Positions 34,640 through 45,501 of a DNA stretch of 64,000 nt are shown here, piece after piece (within the stretch, counting starts at the first letter, position 1; the number at the start of each line of letters is the position of its first letter). The DNA is from Carposina sasakii (taxonomy: Eukaryota; Arthropoda; Insecta; Lepidoptera; Carposinidae). The stretch covers positions 1,798,001-1,862,000 of the forward strand of contig CP053175.1 in assembly GCA_014607495.2 (NCBI GenBank), in the 5' to 3' direction. The position numbers and the translations under genes are program-made. Under the pieces are notes generated by a model. The model was not told where the DNA came from and did not search any database. It was given only the letters and a program-made list of their open reading frames with translations.

Positions 34640-34740
34640 GATAATACTGGTGGTACCGAGATCGTACGGCCCGTGATCGAACCTACGCTGTCCGACTGGA
34701 AGGTGCACGTCTTAACCACAGGGCTATCACCGCTTCTACT
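34640..34740 (-). repeat. tRNA-headed SINE fragment, family T
   Basis: Minus strand carries GATAGCCCTGTGGTTAAGAC (A-box region) and AGGTTCGATCACGG (B-box region). It is the same family as 50221-50300 and lies in the 5' UTR intron of propeller gene 4. Confidence 0.6.
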
Positions 34741-35149
34741 ACACCCTACACCTATACCCTCCATATACCTACCTGTATAGATATTATAGAGTTAGGTTAT
34801 CTATCTAGTGTCACAAGTCACAATATTAATATTATCAGAATATGACCTAAGTTACTCGTATATGCCAAGTTTATGGAATGTCACAGGATTCTTGTACTCC
34901 GTAAATGTAATTTGGAAAATTAAAGTTGATTAAATTATGGAAGTTTTATATATTACATTGTACGTAAAAGTCACGGTGTTAAGAAACTTAGTATCCACTT
35001 CGCACTGTTTAACACTATCTCCTATCTCTGAAAAGTAAAGTCAAAATCAAATGTTAAAAGAGTCATAGTTTTATTTGACAAATTTTCCACGCCGCACGTT
35101 AAAATTCAACATTTTAATTATCATTATTATTTTGCTAGCCTACGATTCA

Positions 35150-35350
35150 TACTAATCACATTACTAATTAGCTGTAACTAGAACTGCAGGATCTTCAAGG
35201 AGATCCTATAGCCACGTTTGGCATTGCGAGGCTAGATGTAAAAGATCAGTGTTAGCTAGCTCATCGCCTGACGCCTCTGAGCTCCTCAGTCGACTCAATC
35301 TTTCGACATGCACGAAAAATGATGTAGTTGATATATTCCAGTGAAGCCCC
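35150..35350 (-). repeat. Dispersed repeat C, minus copy
   Basis: Reads in reverse with AACTGCAGGATC and CGACATGCACG blocks. Intronic to the predicted leader intron of propeller gene 4. Confidence 0.5.
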
Positions 35351-35434
35351 GCATCAGCACAGAACTACGAAATCCAGGAGAAATTGTTCATAACACTTAT
35401 TTTTAACACACAGAATAAAATCTTAGAGACTCAC

Positions 35435-35488
35435 CTCGTCAAAACACAATCAACAAATGACCTGAAGTATAACAATTTATCTATTTAA
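35435..35488 (-). promoter_or_regulatory. Candidate core promoter and leader exon, propeller gene 4
   Basis: Minus strand: TTAAATAG (35488-35481), an initiator-like TTCAGG near 35464, then a leader exon of about 30 bases ending GACGAG before the donor GTGAGT at 35434-35429. The arrangement mirrors the promoter of the sister gene at 38271-38329. Confidence 0.45.
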
Positions 35489-35685
35489 GCTAAACATTTC
35501 GTGGTATGATTTATTCCAAATAGATTTGGAAAAGCTAATTAAGTAAGTTCAATCATGAATGGGCCATTAAACATAATAAACGTTTGTTAAATCTGCTACT
35601 TACCTAGTCTTGTACTTAAAATTAAATGAAGATAAACAAACAAAGGCAGGCCAATCTTAAGCAGAAATATTTACTAACTGCGAAA

Positions 35686-35813
35686 ACAAGCACTTGCACT
35701 ACCTACAATCGCCACGAGAAACTAGACCCGAGCAGTTATGAGTTATCAGATCCGAGGGTCAGTGGAGGGTGTAGGGCCCGGTGGAGGGCGCACCCATAAT
35801 GGAAGACTCATTT
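35686..35813. mobile_element. Foldback element, deletion derivative
   Basis: The left part (GCACTTGCACTACCTACAATCG) matches the inside of the left arm of the 25 kb foldback. It is joined directly to the outer right arm (TTATGAGTTATCAGATCCGAG to GGGCGCACCCATAATGG style). The loop and inner arms, including the hammerhead motif, are gone. Confidence 0.6.
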
Positions 35814-36657
35814 TACTATGTTAGCTAATTGTTTTATTTATTTATCCAAGTCAGTTTAGCTTAACTTATTTTTTCGGTGATTAGTTGTTATCTCGGTGAG
35901 ATAGTTTATTTATCTACCTTTTGACCTTTTTGGGATAAACATGTAGTCGAAATGACTAACAAGTAATAATTATAAATAATAAGATGGAATTGTTTTTATC
36001 TTATTTGTGATGTATACTCGTACATAATGTGTTTTTATTTATATAATTTTAGGTGATATAATTTTTATCTAGGGTCGATTATTCCTATGGTCAGATAGCC
36101 TATCTGAAGAATAAAATGTTGTCTTCCTTTAAAACTTCATCAAGATTGAGACAGCATCAGCTTTAAGAGTTAAGAATAAGAACTTTATCCTGCAAATTCA
36201 TCTGACTATTGGCAACATCTACCCCAAGACTGTTGTCTGGGTTGGACTGTTAGCTTGACATGGGTCTACTGATTTCATCTAGAGTAAAACAGTTATTAAG
36301 TATCTACGAGTATGTCTGACTTCTGGTAAAAATATGTTTCTCGTGAACTTGAAAGTGATGACAAATAAAGTAGTGAGTTATGTTTTAAAAAGTGGAGACA
36401 AACAAGATTAAAAAGGAGAGATGTCGTCCGAATAGAGTTATTCAACTTTGAAAGTAATACACACAGAGCTACTGCTGTATTACTTTTAAAGCTACTAATG
36501 ACATAGATGAATGAAAATTTGCCCTTTTTCCAAAGGGGAAGTTGCAAATTGAGCACTTGATCCCATAATATCAAATTAGGATTAGGAAAAAAACAAAGAT
36601 TAATATTTTAACAACTTTAATTTTTCAGCTCATCATCGTCCGATTCCTCAAAGACGT
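35814..36657. other. Intergenic, no gene seen
   Basis: No gene is supported. The minus strand has ATTAAA near 36625-36630 that could serve the gene ending at 36662. Confidence 0.4.
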
Positions 36658-36661
36658 TTAT

Positions 36662-37654
36662 TTAGGCGCGAATGTGGGTCTTGGTATTGGTGGCCAGAGA
36701 GTGGATGACCTCCTTGTTCTCTTCAAGAACCTCCTTTAGAGCTTCGAGAGCGGTTCCAACAACCATGGCCAGAACGTTGTATTCGTAAATATTCTTGTTG
36801 TAGCCAAAGTATTGGACCAATAAAGCTTCCATGCCGTACGCGGTCGGCTTTTCTACCATCACAAAATCGGTGACGGTGCTAGTACCGTTAGCGAAAACGA
36901 GGTAAGAGGTATCATCGGCAATAAATGCAGCAGCATCCTCAAATATGAATGGGGCTTGGGCAAGTTTCATGTAAGTAGCCTTGGTTGGGAGACCTTGGAT
37001 TTTCTTCGTGCCTGACGCGCTGACGACGTAGACATGGTCATCAGTACCCAGATAGTAGAGGTTATCGTTTAAGTCCAAGACGATTTGCTCAGCTGCTGGC
37101 ACATCGCTCATCCTCACCTGTTTGGTTCCTTCTTCGGTGACTCTGTACAACTCCTTCTTTTCGTTAAGTACATAAATAGCATCCGTTGTATTGGCTTTAG
37201 CGATATCGATAAGGCTGTCCGTAACCGTTCCGTATTTCTCAGCGGTATGAGTTTTGTCATTGTATCTGTAAATACCGTCAGCCGCGGCGAAGTAAGCTGT
37301 GGTGCTGTCTCCACTGTCAGCGGCGGAAGCACGTCCGTTATCGAGCAGTTTGGTAACAGTTTTGCCGTTAAGGGAGTACAGACCTTTGTAGTTCACATGA
37401 CCGTTAGTAAGATCTGCTTCGGTGAAGAAGATCATGGCGTCGGTGCCATCTTCGCTGTCGGGTGCATCATCATCGGTGTTGAAGTTCAGGTTGTTGAGGG
37501 GCACGAGGATGTCGACGATATCGTGCTGGCTGCTGTACACTGAGAACTCTTTAGGGAAGAAATCCTTAGTGATCTCGACCTTGTCCTTGCTAGAGGTTGG
37601 CGCGGAGGCTGCCAAACCTACTAGAAGCAAAGCTGCGAAGATTGCTGACCTCAT
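36662..37654 (-). CDS. Ommochrome-binding protein-like secreted protein 5
   Basis: 330 residues with signal peptide MRSAIFAALLLVGLAASA and no Cys. It shares with paralogue 4 the order of propeller blocks: HDIVDILVPLNNLNFN, AYFAAADGIYRYNDKTHTAE, AIYVLNEKKELYRVTEEGTK, EQIVLDLNDNLYYLGTDD and SYLVFANGTSTVTDFVMVEK. The C-terminal segment ALKEVLEENKEVIHSLATN is likely helical. Third codon positions are strongly GC-rich, in contrast to its sister gene; this fits high expression and optimised codons (inference). An AATAAA overlaps the stop codon (36663-36658). The ATG follows a TTTCAG acceptor, with the exon beginning at 37659; a donor at 38270 gives a 611-base leader intron. A haemolymph carrier or storage role is plausible, not proven. 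Confidence 0.87.
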   Translation of the reverse strand: MRSAIFAALLLVGLAASAPTSSKDKVEITKDFFPKEFSVYSSQHDIVDILVPLNNLNFNTDDDAPDSEDGTDAMIFFTEADLTNGHVNYKGLYSLNGKTVTKLLDNGRASAADSGDSTTAYFAAADGIYRYNDKTHTAEKYGTVTDSLIDIAKANTTDAIYVLNEKKELYRVTEEGTKQVRMSDVPAAEQIVLDLNDNLYYLGTDDHVYVVSASGTKKIQGLPTKATYMKLAQAPFIFEDAAAFIADDTSYLVFANGTSTVTDFVMVEKPTAYGMEALLVQYFGYNKNIYEYNVLAMVVGTALEALKEVLEENKEVIHSLATNTKTHIRA

Positions 37655-37869
37655 GATTTCTGAAAATAAAGATAGAAGGTTAGCTAAGACATCTTTTCTT
37701 ATGATAAAAATGAATCATGGATGTCGTTTCGTCTCGTGAAATAATTGAACATGGCTTAACCGATTTCAATAAAATTTTGAGTGGCTGGGTTTGGTTTAAA
37801 GGTGTTATGTAGCGCAGTGATCGGATACCAATAAGAGTAGCTGGACATTTTTAGTAATATTAATAAAAT

Positions 37870-38095
37870 ATGCACACCAGCCTTTTGCAGTCCACTGCTG
37901 AACGCAGGCCTCTACCAGGGCACGCCACATGGCTACTGCCATAGGGGGATTTTGCCCATAGTCCCCACGATGGGACCGCAGTGTGATTTTAAGACTATGC
38001 TGTCAACACGGGAGGCGCTGCTGCCCACCTCCCGGAAACCCTTACGGTACCCACGGGCAGACATGGGATGGTGCTATTCTAGCCGATACTACACG
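37870..38095 (-). repeat. RTE-associated 3' repeat in leader intron
   Basis: Minus copy (GCAGTCCACTGCTGAACGC to GATACTACACGG) lying inside the predicted 5' UTR intron of propeller gene 5. Confidence 0.6.
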
Positions 38096-38270
38096 GAAAT
38101 ATAATTTACAAAGTAATGAAAAAGTACAAACTAACGAAAAAGTATAAAGTAAAATAGGCAGAATGTTAATTCTCAAAGAACCGGGACTTTTAGTTTCAAG
38201 ATTCCAGAGAAATGAAAATATTAATAAATAGGCAGAATACTAGTCAGGTATTTATAAGTATATAACTCAC

Positions 38271-38329
38271 CTCTTGTAAGTGCAACAAAGGAGTAACATA
38301 ATAATCATGCAGTTACTGCATCTTTTATA
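38271..38329 (-). promoter_or_regulatory. TATA promoter and leader exon, propeller gene 5
   Basis: Minus strand: TATAAAAG at 38329-38322. Transcription would start near 38300. A short untranslated exon ends ACAAGAG before the consensus donor GTGAGT at 38270-38265. It joins the acceptor at 37660. Confidence 0.6.
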
Positions 38330-39109
38330 CTGTCCAGGTTTACCTACATTTTTGGTGATTACTGTCTATCTTGACTAGTATGCGTATGCTATGATGGCTT
38401 TTAAAATTGGCGCTAGTGTCTACGTAATTATAGTTTTTTTTTAATATTTTTTAAATTGGTTGTATAAAAATCCGTCGGCCATCGCGCACCGCTATCTCGC
38501 AGGTAAAGATAGTATTACTATCTCCAGGCTTTTAACCTTCATTTGCAAGACAAAATAGGATGAGCTATACAGGGTGTTGTTTATATTAAAAAACCGGTGA
38601 CTAGTGAAACTAGAAAAACGGAAAAAAATTTAGATAAGTATGTAAACCACCTGTGCTGATGCGGGACTTCACTAGAATACATCAGCTGCATCTCCTTCCG
38701 TGCATGTCGTAAGAGTCTACTAAGGAACTCGAGCATTTGCTCAGGCGATAAACTAGCAACTTGTCACTGCTTATTTACATGTGTCCCCCGAAGGCCCCCC
38801 GCAATCCTAAATGTGGATGTGGGACTTCCTTTACGACGTTGCTACGCCATTTCGGAAACACAGCCTTATGTATGTATGTATGAAAATAATGTTTGTTGTA
38901 TATGAGCCCCACTTAAACCTTATTTAATTATATTTTTAGTAGCTGTTGTTGTAGTTAATTACCTTAATTACCTATAATGTGATAAATTCAAGTGTTTAGC
39001 TACTCGTAACTTGGTTAATTAGATGCTTGGTGACGGATAGACAGACAGCAGAGTCTTAGTAATAGGTTCCCGTTTTTAACCTTTAGGTATGGAATGCAAA
39101 AAACAGGAA
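38330..39109. other. Intergenic with repeat C
   Basis: Contains a copy of dispersed repeat C at 38643-38870. No gene was found. Confidence 0.45.
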
Positions 39110-39465
39110 TTATAAATACGGTACACAATAAACTACTTTTATACAAACAAGTCCTTATGCCTGTATGGACTTATGGTATTCAGCATTGGGGCTGTACCAA
39201 AAAAAAAGCAATACACTGATGATACAAAGATTTCAAAATAATGTACTTCGGGGCATTGTAAACGCGCCCTGGTATGTAAGGAATGACGACCTCCATCGGG
39301 ACCTCAAAGTGGACATGGTCGCAAAAGTTATTAAAAAATACGCAGAAGCTCATGAAAAAAGGCTTCACCAGCAATTTTAATGTCGGGGCTATCCAGCTTC
39401 TTGACAACACGGACATAGTCAGGAGGCTTAAAAGGACAAAACCTTTTGAGTTAGTGCATTGAATA
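39110..39465 (+). pseudogene. Jockey-type LINE reverse transcriptase remnant
   Basis: Frames read NKLLLYKQVLMPVWTYGIQHWGC, then after a shift IQRFQNNVLRGIVNAPWYVRN and NDDLHRDLKVDM, then after another shift FNVGAIQLLDNTDIVRRLKR. This is the conserved C-terminal region of Jockey-clade reverse transcriptases. At least two frameshifts mark it as dead. Confidence 0.75.
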
Positions 39466-40236
39466 AGTGATATAGTGCAGTGTGTGCTAATTTTAAAGAA
39501 CACGTGAACAAAGTGACTTCCCCTTAATAGTGACAATAAGAAAAGTGCCGATGGACACGTTCTTAGTTTTACACGGTTTAGCAATTTAAGTTAGATAAAA
39601 ATTACTTATTGGTCTAATTAGGCTAGATTGTATTTTTAATGAATTTATCTGTTCGTCACGGATAATACACTAAAAGAAAAAAAAATTAGATGGACGAAGT
39701 GGGCGGCAGAGAGTCTGTCAATAAAAGAAGAAAGTTATTTATTCAGGTACTGTGTTTATTCTCTGTGTCTCTCTATGTGTGTGTACACAATTTGTTCATT
39801 ATGTGGCGGCGCCTGATCAAAAATGGACAATACATGGCTGAAAACTGTATAATTTTTATAAAACATTTTTACAGCAACCAGCATTTCAACAAAGACACGA
39901 AAATATACCTTTAAATAGAATATGCTTTTATTGTTTATCAGAAGATCGCTCATCACACCCTGTATTACAAAAATGTTATGTGATCACTCAGTGATATTAT
40001 TTGGATTTTGTTTCTACCCAAAACTTACCTAGGTTGTTGTCATACTGTCTTTTTATCAGAAAAATAATTATTTATGGTAGATGGCCTTGATCTATATGCT
40101 CTTCTGAACATAACCTATGGTAATCTATCATCCGTGTGTGGCAAAAAATTAATCAATATTTTATTTCATTCCATAACATCTTAAGGATTTATTTCTCAGG
40201 GGTGGACGTTTTATATCTAAGTGTTATACCTACGAA
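39466..40236. other. Intergenic, no gene seen
   Basis: Nothing is supported in this stretch. Confidence 0.4.
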
Positions 40237-40450
40237 TCCTGTGCTGAAACCGGGCTTTAGGAGAATACATCAGCTGCATCTCCTTCCGTGCATGTCGTAA
40301 GAGTCATTTAAGGAACTCAGTGTAATTCCCTCAGGCGATGAGTTAACAACCTGTTATTGATTATATCTGGCTCTGCTATGCTATACTTGGCTGTAAAGTC
40401 TCATTCAAGGTCCTTCAGTTCTGGCTACCTTATTGGGACCATAGCCGCGT
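40237..40450 (+). repeat. Dispersed repeat C
   Basis: Plus copy with CATCAGCTGCATCTCCTTCC and CATGTCGTAAGAGTC, ending just before the MITE at 40458. Confidence 0.55.
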
Positions 40451-40457
40451 GTGTATA

Positions 40458-40966
40458 CAGGGCGTTTGTGCCAGCCAGGCGAATATTGATACCATGACTT
40501 CAGACCATGATTTTTAGGCGGAAAACACTGAAAATTTTCGCAGGAAAATTCCAAAAATTTCCGTCATTTTTTTCATATTTTCAGGAAAAATATAGTTTAG
40601 TTCGTTTAAATAGGCCTTAGATAATGACTACATACATACATATAATCACGCCTTTATCCCTTAAGGGATAGGCATAGCACCAAGGGCCGATAGAACCACA
40701 TAATAATAATAATGACTAAAAAGTTGCCTTCAAAAAAATTCAAATACTGATAAACCCTAATGGAGAGTCACAAGTGATCTAAAAACAGCAATGTGTCACA
40801 CAATAACCCATTTAATTAGTCACAGGAACACTTGGCGTGGAGAGCAAAGATTACTGATAATCAAATCAAAAATACATTTCCTGCGAGTAATAACATTGTC
40901 GTATAACTCAACCCAATGGTACTTGTTCAGCATTTCAGTATTTTCCTGGCTGTCACCCACACTCTG
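40458..40966. mobile_element. MITE family B, copy 2, with an internal insertion
   Basis: Same ends and body as 8193-8666 (CAGGGCGTTTGTGCCAG on the left, ACTCTG on the right, TA flanks). About 85 bases of repeat E (40628-40712, starting ACATACATACATATAATC) are inserted in it and absent from copy 1. Confidence 0.7.
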
Positions 40967-41039
40967 TATATGTTTAGCTGATAATTATGTCTTGGTGCCT
41001 AGACAGGTGGGAAAAGATAGTCAGTAGGTGCCTAAGGTG

Positions 41040-41350
41040 TGCCTATTAGAGAAACTCATGATCACACAGTTTCTCTGCAAGATCGAATCAGGAATAAGGA
41101 GATCCGTAGAAGAACAAAATGTCACCATAGCCCAACAGTCCAGTAAGCTAAAGTAGCAATGGGCAGGGCATATAGCTCAAGAACCGATGGTCTATGGGGC
41201 CGAAGGATTCTTAAGAAGAGACCACACGTCGGGAAGGCTGCTTGCAAGCATGACGGACGACCTAACCAAGATCACGGGTATCTGCTGGATCCAGGCCGCT
41301 TCTGACCGGTCGGCGTGGAGGTTATTGGGGGAGGTCTATGTTCAGTTATG
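41040..41350 (+). pseudogene. RTE-type retrotransposon C-terminal remnant
   Basis: Broken frames around 41060-41350 show LRDRIRNKEIRRRT and RPHVGKAACKHDGRPN-like segments, then SAWRLLGEVYVQLW. This matches the end of RTE polyproteins, with stops and frameshifts. Confidence 0.6.
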
Positions 41351-41936
<586 letters not shown>

Positions 41937-42034
41937 TTTACAATAATAACTAGTTTTTTATTTTACGTAGGTTTAGTTATTATTGTAAATAATTATAGAT
42001 AAATAAAAGATCCACCGGGTATAAATATATATAT

Positions 42035-42267
42035 AATATTCACACACTTCACAACACATTGACCTAGTCCCACACTAAGATCCCTAAGGTCTTGTGTCGT
42101 GGGTACTAAGCAACGGTATATAAATACATAGATAAGTATATAAACATCCATGACTCGGAAACAAACATTGATATTCATCACATCAATGTTTGCACCTACC
42201 GGGATTCGAACCCAGGACCTATGGCGTCGCAGGCAGGGCCACTACCAACTACACCAATCGGCCGTCA
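42035..42267 (-). repeat. tRNA-derived SINE, family S, copy 4
   Basis: Best-preserved head of the family: minus strand GACGGCCGATTGGTGTAGTT with an intact B-box GGTTCGAATCC. Confidence 0.75.
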
Positions 42268-42579
42268 ATCTTTCTTTCTTTCTTTTTTGCTATTTCACTT
42301 TTATAGGTTTGAAGATTTGCATGCCAGACTTTTGGCAAAATATGTCGGATCAATTTTTACATAATTATAATATTTATAATATCTTCAATGTAATACCCAT
42401 TATTTGTGCAAATAAAGGTTATTTTATTGTATTGTATTGACTTCTCAATGCTGATAAGGGTTTTTTTATTCTGATTTATTTTACAAGCTTAACATCTTAT
42501 GATTAAGTCGGCTGCCAGGCTGATAGTGATGATGATGAGGTTCGCGAAACGCGAAAGTTTGTGAGTATGCATGTAATTA

Positions 42580-42770
42580 TGTAAGGATGTTTGTTGGTCT
42601 TTCACGCAAAAACTATTGAATGGATTTTGATGAAAATTCACTTTAATATAGCTTAAATACTTATCAGAATAACACATAGGCTACAATTCATTACCCTGGG
42701 AAAATATTTTTATCCCGGATAATTTCGACATATTGTTTCTTTTCTGCAGTCCACGCGGTCGGAGTTTTTT
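42580..42770 (+). mobile_element. Helitron 3' fragment
   Basis: Contains TATCCCGGATAATTTCGACA and GTCCACGCGGTCGGAG, as in the Helitron at 52137-52481, but the final CTAG is lost. Confidence 0.5.
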
Positions 42771-42883
42771 GCTATAATTTTCCGAAACTTAAGAAAGACA
42801 GCATCAACTTTATGCATCAAAAAGATCTTCCTTTCCATTCAAAAAGAGGGCCTAAGTTCCGTTAATATGTTTTTGTCTTTATA

Positions 42884-43560
42884 CAGGGTGATTGGAAGAT
42901 GGGTGCAAAGCTTTAAGGCTAAGTAAGTATAGATAATTTAGAACCATTTAATTAAGTCATGGTTGTCTTAGACGAAGTCTGATAATTTTTTTTACCATTT
43001 TTTTTGGTTTTTTAGCGAAAATAATTTAAATTTGAGGTAGAATAAGTAAAGCAACATTTTATTTGAAATTATTTATTGTTGATGTTAAAACAGTCTGCCG
43101 CGATTTCTAAAACAGGCACGGGCCCGGTATCTCACCTCCGTTGTAGTTATTTGTAACATCATCTCCAGCTGCATTGTTTCAAATGCTGAATTAATTCTGT
43201 CTATCAATCCTTCTCCAGTGTTTATTTCTACACTCGTATACATCAGTTCAAAGCAGTGTTCTTAAATTTTGTTTCATGAACTTCAAACGTCCGTAATAAA
43301 AACTAATATACAGATGCTTCAAACATGTTTTGTTAGATTGCTTACATTTTACTTTAATAAAATAAAATAAAAAGTGTACATTTATTAGTTAATTTGCCCA
43401 TAAATTTTAAGTAAACTTTGCCTATATTCCCTCAAAAACCAAAAAAAAATAGGTGAAAAAAATAGTCTGACTTCGTCTGAGACAACCATGGCTTAAATGG
43501 TTCTAAATTGTCTATACTTACTTTCCCTTAAAGCTTTGCACCCATCTTCCAATCATCCTG
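42884..43560. mobile_element. Tc1/mariner-type element with long inverted ends
   Basis: 677 bp between TA dinucleotides. The inverted terminal repeats are about 120 bp (CAGGGTGATTGGAAGATGGG on the left; reversed right end CAGGATGATTGGAAGATGGG). The interior keeps the end of a transposase-like frame, annotated separately. An internally deleted derivative of an autonomous element. Confidence 0.8.
43085..43243 (-). pseudogene. Transposase C-terminal remnant
   Basis: A minus frame ending at TAA 43087-43085 reads EINTGEGLIDRINSAFETMQ, then TEVRYRARACFRNRGRLF. A C-terminus with a Cys-rich basic RxRACxxxRGxxF pattern is common in DDE transposases of the Tc1/mariner group. It lies between the two long inverted repeats, so it is what remains of that element's gene. 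Confidence 0.55.
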
Positions 43561-45371
43561 TATATTTTAGGTATTACATTCGTTAGTAAGAGGTACTCGT
43601 ATTAATTTGCTTGCGCAATATAAATTAAAAAGCCATTTTGAACTTAAGAATAAAATATTTTATTTATATATCTTCATAAAATCAGAAAACCATTGTAAAC
43701 TAGGTAATATAACTATATTATATGATATATAATAAATATAACATATCAAAATTCGTACATTTCAAATCTTTCGAAGGCATACGTGGTTTTAAGTAGGTAT
43801 ATTAAAACATTATTTATCAAAAAATAATTTTCAAAAATGTCAAACATCAGCCATGAGTGCTTGAGATTTTTGTTTCTCAAAAATACACACAAAATATTTT
43901 CAAATATATGAGCATGTTGGTCCAAAACACAGTGCAATTATTAAAAAACATACAACAAAACTAATAACATGCTTTCATTTTGTACTTAACATTAAGAAAA
44001 TATGGATTGGGCAATATATTTTTATCCATATTTTGCTTGATATCATTATTTAAAAATAATATTTTAGTTAATTCATGATTTATTGTCTTTTATTAAAACA
44101 AAGGCTTCCTTTCTCTATGAAAAAAAAAGTTCACATAAATTTTTATAAGTACAATTAACTAAAGTGGAACAAGCCAAGCAAGTTTAGTGTTACACAAAAA
44201 ATCGCAAAATTATTCTAAGTTACATCTAAGGCAGTATTTATAAAATAACAAACAACACCCAGAGAAACAAATAAAAAAATAATTTTGAACAATATTCTTT
44301 TACAACGACTTAGAAATTAAAATTGAGTAAAATAGTATGAGCATTAATTAAAATAAAATACAAATAAATAAAAATGAATATTTTGGCACTTTATTTGTAT
44401 ATTACAGAAAACAATGCTTTAAAATACTTTAATACTTCGATACTCATACGTATAAGTGGTAACTAACTAACAAAGAGAAAAATAATCTTACACTCAAAAA
44501 CGTTGACAGATATTTATTGAAAGAATATCCTTTCTGGCAAGAATATCAAACAATAAATTAAAAGCAAGATTTCAACAAAACACCTAACGTTGGAATAAAA
44601 TTTTGCAAATATAAAACTGTACATTCAGAACATAATGTGCAAAACATAAAAATGTTGTTTGAAACGAAGATCCATAAGCAGAATCTAGATTTGAATTAAT
44701 TATTATGTATTATCCATCCAAATATGTATATAAATTGAAATAAATTATGAATCTACAAACATAAATAAAAGAGGTTTAATATAAATAGAAGATTAGGTAC
44801 TATGTATCTATCAAAAAGTTCATTATGTATAAGAAACTTCGCATAGGTCTTCCCTTCTCGGGGCAATATATTCGAGATGGGAAGACATTTTTCAGAAGTT
44901 ATTTATCCACATAATATGAAATGATAGTAAAGACAAGTCAAAGTTTTAGATATTAAATTGACAGATAAAGTAGATAAGGTAAAATAAGAGGAGATAGATC
45001 AAGGATAAAGGAGAAAGATTGTATAGGTACTTATGGTTAAATTGAAAATAGGAACTTTGTAAAAAGAGAAGTAGGTAGGTACATAAATAGGTGTACTTAA
45101 TAGGTAGTTGCCGATCCCAAATAAATGGGACCATGGCAGGAAGATGATGACTTAGTAGGTAGTTGCTCAGGAATAAATATAAAAAGAAGAATGTTATAGC
45201 TCTGACATAAAAGTTGAAGTCGACAAGAAAGTCACAGAAAATTAAAGAAGGACAAAGAAAGAACTTTTAATTCTTCTTCGGAAAAGTATAGCAGTAGACA
45301 CTATAGATCAGGATAGAAATTCAAGGGTATTTGGAGTTTCGTTTCAAACAACTGAACAGTTTCCCGAACTC
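43561..45371. other. Downstream region of the GTP cyclohydrolase gene
   Basis: AT-rich with no recognised repeat or frame. Part may be the 3' UTR of the minus-strand gene. The nearest AATAAA on minus is near 44516-44511 and others lie at about 44395 and 43660. Confidence 0.35.
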
Positions 45372-45501
45372 TCACTTGCAGTGTACGAGGTTGAGGAACT
45401 CCTCACGAGTCTTGGGATCGTCTCTGAAGACTCCGAGCATGGTGGAGGTCACCGTCTTGCTGTTAATCTTCTGCACGCCACGCATCACCATGCACATGTG
45501 T
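45372..45501 (-). CDS. GTP cyclohydrolase I exon 6
   Basis: Encodes the last 43 residues, [16 protein letters not shown] to LNLVHCK and TGA. Contains the zinc-ligand Cys257. The acceptor is TTTCACAG. Confidence 0.93.

Noticed and set aside
37085..37543. 152-codon plus frame
   Set aside because: Antisense shadow of propeller gene 5, caused by its GC-rich third positions.
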